This document shows positions 43,409 through 50,955 of a stretch of DNA of 64,000 nucleotides, piece by piece; within the stretch, counting starts at the first letter, position 1, and each line of letters starts with the position of its first letter. The DNA is taken from positions 124,001 through 188,000 of the forward strand of contig NZ_CABPRV010000008.1 of the NCBI RefSeq assembly GCF_902459735.1. The letters are read 5' to 3'. Below the pieces are notes generated by a model, which ran no database searches, was not told the origin of the DNA, and saw only the letters and a list, made by a program, of their open reading frames with translations. A program made the translations under genes and the position numbers. The stretch is from Pandoraea capi. Lineage in GTDB: Bacteria; Pseudomonadota; Gammaproteobacteria; Burkholderiales; Burkholderiaceae.

Positions 43409-43433
43409 CAAATCAAATCGATAATATGATTTG
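43409..43433. promoter_or_regulatory. LysR-type site between the importer operon and lysR
   Basis: CAAATCA-N11-TGATTTG: perfect 7-bp arms with an 11-base spacer, in the middle of the divergent promoter. It differs from the 15-bp box 6 bases away and could be the regulator's second contact or a site for another protein. Confidence 0.6.
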
Positions 43434-43438
43434 CAAAA

Positions 43439-43453
43439 ATCGATGCCATCTAT
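43439..43453. promoter_or_regulatory. LysR-type box before lysR (copy B)
   Basis: Read on the minus strand: ATAGATGGCATCGAT, one base different from copy A at 33563. It ends 8 bases before the lysR start, a position fitting autorepression, and about 85 bases before the importer operon start. Confidence 0.72.
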
Positions 43454-43461
43454 ACGACCAA

Positions 43462-44382
43462 ATGACGCGCGCTTCGACAGGAACGACCCGGCTGGATCTG
43501 AATTTGATTAGGGTTTTCGTTAGTATTTACGAGACGGGAAGCGTGACGGCAGCCGCCTCCCGAATGTTCGTGACGCAGCCGACGGTCAGTTACGGACTGG
43601 CGAAGTTACGCGAAGCCCTGCACGATCCGCTGTTCATTCGTACGGCCGACAAGATGGTGCCCACAGCGGTCGGCGAAGCCACGTATCGAAAATTCTCGAG
43701 TGCGCTGGTCACCATCGCCAGTGCGATCGAAGCACCGCAACAGTTCGACGCGCAGACCTCCACCCGACGCTTTCGGCTGGCGATGAGCGACATCGGCGAA
43801 TTGATTTTTCTGCCGCCGATTTATGCGCGCGTCGCGTCGGCAGCGCCGCAGGTTGAAATCGAGATCGTGCAGGCGACGATCGACGAGGCGGCCAAATGGC
43901 TCGCGGCCGGCAAGGTGGATCTGGTGATCGGCAACATGCAGCTCGCCGGCGAGGGCATCCGGCGCAAGGGGCTGTTTCGCGAGCATTACGAATGCCTGCT
44001 GCGCAAGGGACATCCGGCGGCGCGGCCGAAGCTCAGTCTCACGCGCTTCGTCGAAGCGCGCCACGTCATGGTGACCTCACCGTTCTCGGGGCATTCGCTG
44101 GTCGAGCATGCGCTTCGCCAGCACAGCGTGAGCCGCCGTATCGTCATGCAGATCCTGCATTTCACGATCCTGCCGCAGTTGCTCGCGTCGAGCGATCTGA
44201 TGGCGACGGTGCCGTCGCGCGTGGGACAGTATTTCGAACAGCTCGCACCGCTGCGCTCCGTGCCGCTACCCATCGAGATCGAACCGTTCGAAGTCGGCAT
44301 GTACTGGCACGAATTTCAGGATGACAACCCGGCGCATGCCTGGATGCGCGATCTCGTCGACGACGCCCTCTCGCGCATCTGA
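43462..44382 (+). CDS. LysR-family regulator of the mandelate genes
   Basis: 306 residues. Helix-turn-helix in residues about 12-70 (LDLNLIRVFVSIYETGSVTAAASRMFVTQPTVSYGLAKLREALHDPLF), of the NodD/LeuO-like type, then the effector domain (RRFRLAMSDIGELIF). ATG at 43462 is preferred to one 12 codons earlier, which would place the operator box inside the coding region. Divergent from the importer-iorAB operon and convergent with mdlA. Three copies of a T-N11-A box at lysR, mdlB and mdlA make it the likely regulator of all three, responding to mandelate or benzoylformate. Confidence 0.85.
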   Translation: MTRASTGTTRLDLNLIRVFVSIYETGSVTAAASRMFVTQPTVSYGLAKLREALHDPLFIRTADKMVPTAVGEATYRKFSSALVTIASAIEAPQQFDAQTSTRRFRLAMSDIGELIFLPPIYARVASAAPQVEIEIVQATIDEAAKWLAAGKVDLVIGNMQLAGEGIRRKGLFREHYECLLRKGHPAARPKLSLTRFVEARHVMVTSPFSGHSLVEHALRQHSVSRRIVMQILHFTILPQLLASSDLMATVPSRVGQYFEQLAPLRSVPLPIEIEPFEVGMYWHEFQDDNPAHAWMRDLVDDALSRI

Positions 44383-44486
44383 CCTCGACGGCCTTCGCGG
44401 GATGGTCGCAACATCCAGTCATGACGCCCCGTCACGACGGCCGTCCGCGACGGTCGGCGGCCCCGCTGAGGCCCATCACCTGAGCG

Positions 44487-45569
44487 TCAGACGCTGTACC
44501 TCTCGACCGCGTCTTCCTTCCAGACGAAGCCCGCGCCGGGCCTGTCGCCGATGTGAGCATGACCGTCGCGGAACGTCAGCGACGAGTCCACGACCGGCCC
44601 CGCCAGATCCATGCGTTCGAGCCAGTGACACGTTGGCGTAACCGCCAGCAGATGCGCGCTGAACTCCTGGAAGATATGGCTCGACATCGGCAGACCGTGA
44701 CACTCGGCCAGCGTGCGTGCACGCAGCCAGCCGCTTACCCCGCCGATCTTCATTAAATCCGGCATGCACAGATCGCACGCCTGCGCCTTGAGTGCGAGCG
44801 ACATCTCCTCGACACCGAACCAGTTCTCGCCCATCTGCACCGGCGTGGCAATCGCTTCGCGAATCTTGCGATGACCGTCGTAGTCGTGCTGTAGCGTCGG
44901 CTCCTCGATCCAGCCGAGCCCTTCGGACGCGAGCGCCCGGGAACGCTGTATCGCTTCGGGCACGCTCAGTCCCTGGTTGTAGTCGACCAGAATCTCCACG
45001 TGGTCGCCGACCGCGTGACGAATGGCGCGGATGACGTCCAGATCCTGCGCCAGACTGGCGTATCCGATTTTGGTCTTGATCGCGCGATAGCCGGCGTCGC
45101 TCGCGTCGTGCGCGCGACGCACCGCGAGGTCCACGCCGTCCATGCTGTGACTGTCGTACGCCGGAATCGGGCGCGCGCGGCCGCCGAGCACTTCGACCAG
45201 CGGGGCGTTCAGTGTCTTTGCGTAGGCGTCCCAGATCGCCATGTCGAGTCCCGCGCTGGCCATCCGGATCAGGCCCGTGTTGCCGACCAGCCGGAAACGC
45301 GCTTGCAGCAGTTGTTCGATGGTGTGGGGCGACAGCGGCTGCCCGGCCACGAGCGGAGCCAGCGCATCGATCATGGCCTGCGTCGCCTTGAGCGCCAACG
45401 GCGTGTAGGTGAACACATAGGCGTGACCGACGACACCGCTGTCCGTCTCCAGATCGATCAGCACCAATGGCGCCGTCGCCACCACACCGACCGCCGTAAT
45501 CACCGGGTATTGCAGGGGTACATTGACCGCGCGCGTCCGAAGACCGGTCATCCGGATATCCGATTCCAT
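44487..45569 (-). CDS. mdlA: Mandelate racemase
   Basis: 360 residues (359 in P. putida). Interconverts (R)- and (S)-mandelate by proton abstraction at the alpha carbon; Mg-dependent, enolase superfamily. The N-terminal [16 protein letters not shown] matches the P. putida enzyme, as recalled, nearly residue for residue. All catalytic residues are in place with numbering shifted by one: Lys165 and Lys167 (AIKTKIGY), Asp196 and Asn198 (VDYNQ), Glu222 ([11 protein letters not shown]), Glu248 (MGENW), His298 (SSHIFQE) and Glu318 (WLERMDLAG). The ATG at 45569 gives the family length; ATGs 11 and 20 codons upstream are possible but unsupported. The LysR box lies 84 bases upstream. Confidence 0.93.
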   Translation of the reverse strand: MESDIRMTGLRTRAVNVPLQYPVITAVGVVATAPLVLIDLETDSGVVGHAYVFTYTPLALKATQAMIDALAPLVAGQPLSPHTIEQLLQARFRLVGNTGLIRMASAGLDMAIWDAYAKTLNAPLVEVLGGRARPIPAYDSHSMDGVDLAVRRAHDASDAGYRAIKTKIGYASLAQDLDVIRAIRHAVGDHVEILVDYNQGLSVPEAIQRSRALASEGLGWIEEPTLQHDYDGHRKIREAIATPVQMGENWFGVEEMSLALKAQACDLCMPDLMKIGGVSGWLRARTLAECHGLPMSSHIFQEFSAHLLAVTPTCHWLERMDLAGPVVDSSLTFRDGHAHIGDRPGAGFVWKEDAVERYSV

Positions 45570-45652
45570 CGATGTCGTCCCGACTGTGAAAGTGGGCTTC
45601 ATCCTATGAGCCTGCGCGGCGAGAGGCAAATCGACAGATTCGCGATGGCCGG

Positions 45653-45667
45653 ATAGATGGCGTCTAT
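45653..45667. promoter_or_regulatory. LysR-type box before mdlA (copy C)
   Basis: ATAGATGGCGTCTAT: one base different from copy A, same palindrome and T-N11-A geometry. It stands alone between the flavin reductase stop and mdlA, 84-98 bases before the mdlA start. Confidence 0.75.
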
Positions 45668-45733
45668 ATGACGAGGGCGCCGGTCTTCGTGAGATCTCCG
45701 CGCCCCCTACCGCGTGATTACCATTGGGGGCAC

Positions 45734-46369
45734 TTACATCTCATCGACCGCCGTCGTGGCCGTGGGCTGACCGTCTTGCTGTTCCAGCGAGAAGCGATTG
45801 CGGGTATCGACGTAGAAGCTCGCGCCAAAGCGGCCCACGGGGAAATAGTTCTGCAAACGCACTCGCCAGGTCTGCGTGTCGATCAGCTCTTCGCGTGCGT
45901 GCATACGCTCGACGCGTCCAATGAAGATATGGCGGCTCGGTGTCTCCAGCGTCTCCCACAACGTGCATTCGAACGCCACCGGCGCCTCGGCGATGCGGGG
46001 CGGCGCGACGAGACTGCTCGGTACCGGCGTGAGCCCCGCGTGCGCCAGTTCACTCTCGCTCGGCGGCAGACGCTCCCCGCACGCGTGCATGCGGGCGGTC
46101 ATCGCCTCGTCCGTCAGGTGCACGACATACTCCCGGTCGCGCAGGATGTTTGTCGCCGTGTCCTTGAGCGTGTCGTCGTCGAGCCGGTTGATCGAGAGCA
46201 TCACGATCGGCGGTTCTTCGCCGAGCATGTTGAACATCGAAAACGGTGCGGCGTTGACGGTGCCCCCGTCGTTGATCGTGGTGACGAGCGCAATCGGACG
46301 CGGCACGATCAGGCTCGCCATCAGTTTGTAACGCTGGTACGCCGTGATTTCGCGGAAGTCGATTTCCAT
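45734..46369 (-). CDS. Flavin reductase family protein (FMN-binding split barrel)
   Basis: 211 residues. [50 protein letters not shown] is the flavin-reductase-like pattern of the branch that includes proteins of unknown role beside oxygenases and hydrolases. GAGGAGA precedes the ATG; nine bp behind the GntR gene, so in one operon with it and the deacetylase. No flavin-dependent oxygenase is encoded next to it, so its partner is unclear. Confidence 0.83.
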   Translation of the reverse strand: MEIDFREITAYQRYKLMASLIVPRPIALVTTINDGGTVNAAPFSMFNMLGEEPPIVMLSINRLDDDTLKDTATNILRDREYVVHLTDEAMTARMHACGERLPPSESELAHAGLTPVPSSLVAPPRIAEAPVAFECTLWETLETPSRHIFIGRVERMHAREELIDTQTWRVRLQNYFPVGRFGASFYVDTRNRFSLEQQDGQPTATTAVDEM

Positions 46370-46378
46370 GCGATCTCC

Positions 46379-47161
46379 TCAGGCACGCTTGCGGCCAGCG
46401 CGTTTGACCGGGGGCGCGGACGGGGACGATGAAGGGGACGACGAAGGGGAAGGAGGCGACATCGTGTCCTGCGCTGCCGCGACCTCCGGCAAGCCGAGCA
46501 ACGACGCCAGGCTCTTCTGCCCGCGCATCCGGGTCGTCTCTATACGACGCTCTAGCTCTTCGAGATGCGACTGCATCCGGGCAATGGCGCCGGGGGCATC
46601 GCGCTGCTCGATGCACGCCACGATGGCGGTGTGTTCGTCGTGCTCGCAGGGCGCGTAACCGGGCGGCTCGTATAACCCCACGATCAGCGAGCACCGCGAG
46701 ATCAGCTCGGTGAGATAACGCAGCAACACGGCATTGCCCGCAAGCGCCGCCACACGCAGGTGAAAATCGCTCGCCAGACGCGCCCACGACGGCTGATCGA
46801 AACGGTGCATGGCTTCGTGCTCGGCGTCGAGCTGACGGCGCAGCATGGCGAGATCGTCGTCGGTCACCCGCGAGACTGCCAGTTCAACCAGCGAACGCTC
46901 CAGCGCACGCCGCGCTTCGAAAATCTCTCGTGTTTCCTCCGGCGTCGGCTCGGCGATCACAGCGCCCTTGTTCGGCCTGAGCGTGACAATGCCGTCGTGC
47001 GCCAGACGCTCCAGCACCCGCCGCACCACCGCGCGTCCGACGTCGAACAGCTGGCAAAGCTCCGGCTCGGGCAGCTTCGTGCCGGGCGTGAGGCGATGCG
47101 CGAGCACGCCGTCGACGATGGTGCGGTAGATGTGCGTCTCGATGCGCGTCTCGGCGCTCAT
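46379..47161 (-). CDS. GntR-family regulator, FCD (FadR) type
   Basis: 260 residues from the ATG at 47161. Winged helix (THIYRTIVDGVLAHRLTPGTKLPEPELCQLFDVGRAVVRRVLERLAHDGIVTLRPNKGA) then the FCD helical ligand domain with its metal-site region (DFHLRVAALAGNAVLLRYLTELISRCSL and CEHDEHTAIVACIEQRD). The C-terminus is a Ser/Pro repeat ending KRAGRKRA. The frame stays open for 83 more codons to a GTG at 47410 with YCPACPDCGK, but third-base composition there is unlike the gene body, so I take the shorter form. Likely repressor of this operon and the divergent importer. Confidence 0.8.
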   Translation of the reverse strand: MSAETRIETHIYRTIVDGVLAHRLTPGTKLPEPELCQLFDVGRAVVRRVLERLAHDGIVTLRPNKGAVIAEPTPEETREIFEARRALERSLVELAVSRVTDDDLAMLRRQLDAEHEAMHRFDQPSWARLASDFHLRVAALAGNAVLLRYLTELISRCSLIVGLYEPPGYAPCEHDEHTAIVACIEQRDAPGAIARMQSHLEELERRIETTRMRGQKSLASLLGLPEVAAAQDTMSPPSPSSSPSSSPSAPPVKRAGRKRA

Positions 47162-47416
47162 CGCCTCATCGTTCGCGACCGGCAGGTGCAACGAGAGAAG
47201 ACGGGTTTCGGTGTCACCGTCGTGGACCGTAGTGGCAGTGGTGGCAGTAGGGGCAGTGGGGGCCGCTGGGCGGCGCGCACGGGAAACAGGCTTGTCTGCT
47301 GGCATGACGGGCGTAGTGGGCAAGGACGATGAAGGCACTGAGGGCACTAAAGGAAGTAGAGACAACTTTCCACAGTCGGGACACGCCGGGCAATAGGATT
47401 TGAGTGTCACGCTGGC

Positions 47417-48421
47417 TCACCCCATGACGGCATCTGGCTCGGCGACACTGACGGACGCCACGTGCGCGGCGATGTCGCCCGGCGTCGCCACCCAGATCTC
47501 GCCGCGCTGCGCAGCCTGCGCGATGGGCGTGAGCACGCGTCGCAGATGCCGCAGGCGGTAAGGCTGCCCGACCAGATACGGGTGCAGCGCAATGCCCATG
47601 ACCAGCGGCTGGCCTCGCGTCGGATGCTCCGCCTGAGCGTACATCTCGTCGAAATTGTCCGCGATCATGTCGGCAAACGCTGCGCCGTCCATCTGACGGC
47701 CGATGATCATCGGAATATCGTTCACCTCCTGCGGATAGGGCACCGACCACAGGGTCCCGTGCGCCGTACGCATGCGCACCGGACGGTCGTCGTGACACCA
47801 GTTCAGCGTATAGCCATAGCCGGTGCGCACCAGCAGGTCCGGCGTGTGGTGCGTCTCCGAGATCCATGGCGAAAGCCACCCCGACGGCGTGTAGCCCGTC
47901 GCTTCCGTCAATCGCGATCGGCAATGTGCCAGCAGCTCCCGCTCGTGCGCGCACTCGAAATCGCTTTGCCGATGCGCGTTGGTGTGACCGTGACCAATCA
48001 GCTCATCGCCGCGCGCCACGCAGGCATGCACGAGTTCGGGACAGTGATCGAGCAGCGCCGTGTTGAGCACGACACCCGCGCGCATCGCGAGATCACCGAA
48101 CAGATCGAGGCATCGCCATGCGCCGACCCGGTTGCCGTACTCGCGCCAGCTGTAGTTGAGCACGTCGGGCTGCGGCGAGACCGGGCCGAGATTCGCGCCC
48201 AGCCCTTCCCCGAACGCGAAGTGCTCCAGATTGAAGCCGAGATAGACGGCGAGTCGCGCGCCGTTGGGCCAGCGATACGTATCGCGCGCCGTGATCGGCA
48301 GATAGTCGAAGCGATCGTGCGAACGCAATGCGCCGAAGCGAACGTCGGGCACATCGTGCACGTCATGTACGTCGGTGGTCGCGAAATCGTCAGGTGATGA
48401 AAGCGGCAGGGTCAGAGTCAT
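47417..48421 (-). CDS. Polysaccharide deacetylase family protein, PuuE/allantoinase-like
   Basis: 334 residues of the NodB-type metal hydrolase fold. The chain ARLAVYLGFNLEHFAFGEG, GDELIGHGHTNAH and the late LVMGIALHPYLVGQPYRL resembles the cofactor-poor allantoinase PuuE group, which opens ring amides rather than acting on polysaccharides. An acidic repeat DVHDVHDVPDV lies near the N-terminus. The start at 48421 has only a weak AAGACG. First gene of the operon deacetylase, GntR, flavin reductase; divergent from the fused ABC importer. Confidence 0.82.
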   Translation of the reverse strand: MTLTLPLSSPDDFATTDVHDVHDVPDVRFGALRSHDRFDYLPITARDTYRWPNGARLAVYLGFNLEHFAFGEGLGANLGPVSPQPDVLNYSWREYGNRVGAWRCLDLFGDLAMRAGVVLNTALLDHCPELVHACVARGDELIGHGHTNAHRQSDFECAHERELLAHCRSRLTEATGYTPSGWLSPWISETHHTPDLLVRTGYGYTLNWCHDDRPVRMRTAHGTLWSVPYPQEVNDIPMIIGRQMDGAAFADMIADNFDEMYAQAEHPTRGQPLVMGIALHPYLVGQPYRLRHLRRVLTPIAQAAQRGEIWVATPGDIAAHVASVSVAEPDAVMG

Positions 48422-48488
48422 CGTGTGTCGTCTTGAAACATTCGCGCACCGCCACAGTGCGGGCGCGTTCCGAGTTGGCGCAAAACGC

Positions 48489-48543
48489 ATCGTCAACGAA
48501 CGTCATACCAGATCGTTCGCAATTTCGATGCCAGATCGTCAAC
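48489..48543. promoter_or_regulatory. Direct repeats in the divergent promoter
   Basis: CCAGATCGT occurs at 48508-48516 and 48531-48539, and ATCGTCAAC at 48489-48497 and 48535-48543, all in the same orientation in the 298-bp gap between the deacetylase gene and the importer gene. Possible sites for the GntR regulator. Confidence 0.45.
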
Positions 48544-48719
48544 ACCTTGGCGTGCATATCGTGTGACGCCATTCATTCGAAATGTCGACGAGGTGGCATG
48601 CCTCTTGCGTACGGCGGGGACATAGCGGGTCGTGCCCGTTGCCGGGATGCCCGACCATCCCTTCCCTTCGCATCCGACGTGTCGCTCTGACATGTCACAT
48701 GTCATTACGGAGATTGCTC

Positions 48720-49982
48720 ATGCTTGCCTCTGCCCGTCACAACGCCGTCTGCGCCACCACCTCATCCGCCCCCTCCACCCCCTCGCGCCGTCGCTGGCTT
48801 CGTGTCGGCGCCGTCGCACTGGCGGCTGCGGGCATGTTCGTGAGCGCAGCGGGCTACGCCGCAGACACCATCAAGATCGGTCTCGTCACGGCGCTCTCCG
48901 GGCAATCGGCACGCGCCGGTGAAGCCCTGACGCGCGGCATGACCATCGCCATCGACGAAATCAATGCGAGCGGCGGCGTGCTCGGCGGACGCAAGCTCGA
49001 ACTGGTGCGTCGCGACGACGAAGGCAACCCCGCCAAGGGCGTGCTCGCCGCGCGCGAACTCATCTACAAGGACAAGGTGGCCGTGCTCTTCGGCGGTCTG
49101 GATACGCCGGTCTCCATGGCCATCGTGCCTATCGCCAATCAGGAGAAAGTCCCGTTCATGGGGCCGTGGGCCGCCGGCACGCCGATCACCCACAACGGCG
49201 CCAATCCGAACTATGTGTTTCGCGTGTCGGCTGTCGATGAAATCGTCGACGGCGCCATGGTGAACTACGCGCAGCAGAACTTCGGCGCGAAGAAGCTCGG
49301 CCTGATTCTCGTGAACAACCCTTGGGGGGAGTCGAACGAGAAAGGCATCGTCGCGGCACTGGCGGCGAAGGGCATGAAACCGGCCGCCGTCGAGAAATTC
49401 GAGGCGACCGACGTGGACGTCACGCCGCAACTTGGGCGCCTGAAGGCCGCCGGGGCCGACACCCTGCTGATGGTGGGCAACGTCGGGCCGTCGGCACAGG
49501 TCGTGAAGTCGCTCGACCGCATGGGCTGGAAGGTGCCCATCGTCTCGCACTGGGGTCCGGCGGGCGGACGCTTCACCGAACTGGCCGGCCCGAACGCGAA
49601 GACCGTGCATTTCGTGCAGACGTATAGCTTCTTCGGCGCGACGTCGCCAGTCAGCACGCGTGTCGTCGCTGCGCTCAAGGCCAAGTATTCGGACATCAAG
49701 GGACCGGACGACATCACGCCGGCCGTCGGTGTCGCCAACGCGTACGACGCCATGCGTCTCACGGCCCTGGCCATCGATCGCGCAGGCTCGACCAATGGCG
49801 ACGCCATTCGCACCGGCTTCTACAAGATCGACCGCTACGAAGGTCTCATCAAGACGTACGTGAAGCCCTTCAGCGAGCAGCAGCACGACGCCCTGTCCGC
49901 GCAGGACTACGTGTGGGCGCAGTTCATTGACAACCGTATCGTGCCGGTGGCACCGACGGGCGCGAAGGTCGCCGCGAAGTAA
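48720..49982 (+). CDS. Periplasmic binding protein of the second Liv-type importer
   Basis: 420 residues. Long N-terminus with SRRRWLRVGAVALAAAGMFVSAAGYAA, a cleavable signal with a twin-arginine-like start, then DTIKIGLVTALSGQSARAGEALTRGMTIAIDEINASGGVLGG, the type-I binding-protein fold. GGAG eight bases before the ATG at 48720. First gene of a transcript running to the gamma-glutamyltransferase homologue. Ligand unknown; not closely like the mandelate-linked binding protein at 42194. Confidence 0.88.
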   Translation: MLASARHNAVCATTSSAPSTPSRRRWLRVGAVALAAAGMFVSAAGYAADTIKIGLVTALSGQSARAGEALTRGMTIAIDEINASGGVLGGRKLELVRRDDEGNPAKGVLAARELIYKDKVAVLFGGLDTPVSMAIVPIANQEKVPFMGPWAAGTPITHNGANPNYVFRVSAVDEIVDGAMVNYAQQNFGAKKLGLILVNNPWGESNEKGIVAALAAKGMKPAAVEKFEATDVDVTPQLGRLKAAGADTLLMVGNVGPSAQVVKSLDRMGWKVPIVSHWGPAGGRFTELAGPNAKTVHFVQTYSFFGATSPVSTRVVAALKAKYSDIKGPDDITPAVGVANAYDAMRLTALAIDRAGSTNGDAIRTGFYKIDRYEGLIKTYVKPFSEQQHDALSAQDYVWAQFIDNRIVPVAPTGAKVAAK

Positions 49983-50076
49983 GCAGGGCATCAGCAAAAC
50001 ACATCGACCGGACGAATTCGTCACACGACACCGGCAATGAACGGGCGCCACGGTGTGGCGTCCCGGAGGACATCTC

Positions 50077-50955
50077 ATGCAATGGATCTCGGCGCTCGTC
50101 GCCGGCCTTGGGCTCGGCAGTATGTACGGCCTCATGGCGCTCGGCTTTCATCTGACGTTCGCGGTGAGCGCAACGGTCAATTTCGCGCAAGGCAGCTCGA
50201 TGATGCTGGGCGCCGTGCTCGCCTACACGTTCGCGCAGACGCTCGGGTGGCCGATGCCGCTGGCCATCGTTGCGGCGCTGGCGCTTTGCGCCGTCTACGG
50301 ACTGGTGGTCGAACGGCTTGCCGTTCAGCCGTTCGTGCGGCGCGGATCGAGCGCGTGGCTCATGGCGACGGTGGCGCTGGGCATCGTGCTCGATAACGTG
50401 GTCATGCTGACGTTCGGGACGGAACCGCGCAGCCTGCCCTCGCCGCTCGCGCAAAGCTCGCTGCACATCGGCGATGCCGGTCTCGGCGTCTATCCGCTGC
50501 AATTACTGATCCCGGTGGTCGGTCTGGCGCTCGCGGCATCGCTGCATTACGTGTTGCGCCGCTCGCGCTGGGGTGTCGCCATGCTCGCCGTGGTGCAGAA
50601 CCGCGACGCCGCTCGGCTCATGGGCATTCCCATCCAGCGCACGATCGCGGGCGCGTTCGCCGTCTCGACGTTGCTCGCCGGTATCGCCGGTGTGCTGATC
50701 GCGCCGCTCTTCAACGTGCAGGCCGATATGGGCACGGTCTTCGGTCTCAAGGCATTTGCAGTGGCGATTCTCGGCGGATTGTCGAGCGCCTGGGGGGTGA
50801 TGATCGCCGGTCTGCTGTTCGGCGTGACAGAAGCGATGATCACGGCAACGCTCGGGTCGAGCTACACGCAAATCATCACGTTCGGTCTGGTCATCGTGTT
50901 GCTGGCGATGCGTCCCGACGGCATGTTCGGTCGCGCGGAGGTGCGTAAGGTATGA
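50077..50955 (+). CDS. livH: Liv-type ABC permease LivH
   Basis: 292 residues, about eight membrane segments, with GLGLGSMYGLMALGFHLTFAVSATVNFAQGSSMMLGA. GGAGGA seven bases before the ATG. Its stop overlaps the start of the fused gene as ATGA, so the two halves of the pore are made together. Confidence 0.9.
   Translation: MQWISALVAGLGLGSMYGLMALGFHLTFAVSATVNFAQGSSMMLGAVLAYTFAQTLGWPMPLAIVAALALCAVYGLVVERLAVQPFVRRGSSAWLMATVALGIVLDNVVMLTFGTEPRSLPSPLAQSSLHIGDAGLGVYPLQLLIPVVGLALAASLHYVLRRSRWGVAMLAVVQNRDAARLMGIPIQRTIAGAFAVSTLLAGIAGVLIAPLFNVQADMGTVFGLKAFAVAILGGLSSAWGVMIAGLLFGVTEAMITATLGSSYTQIITFGLVIVLLAMRPDGMFGRAEVRKV

Noticed and set aside
44436-44445. GACGGCCGTC palindrome between lysR and mdlA
   Set aside because: Ten bases of pure GC symmetry are expected often in this composition; no repeat or positional support.
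47162-47410. 83-codon N-terminal extension of the GntR gene with YCPACPDCGK
   Set aside because: Third-base usage differs from the gene body and it is dominated by simple repeats; kept only as an alternative start.
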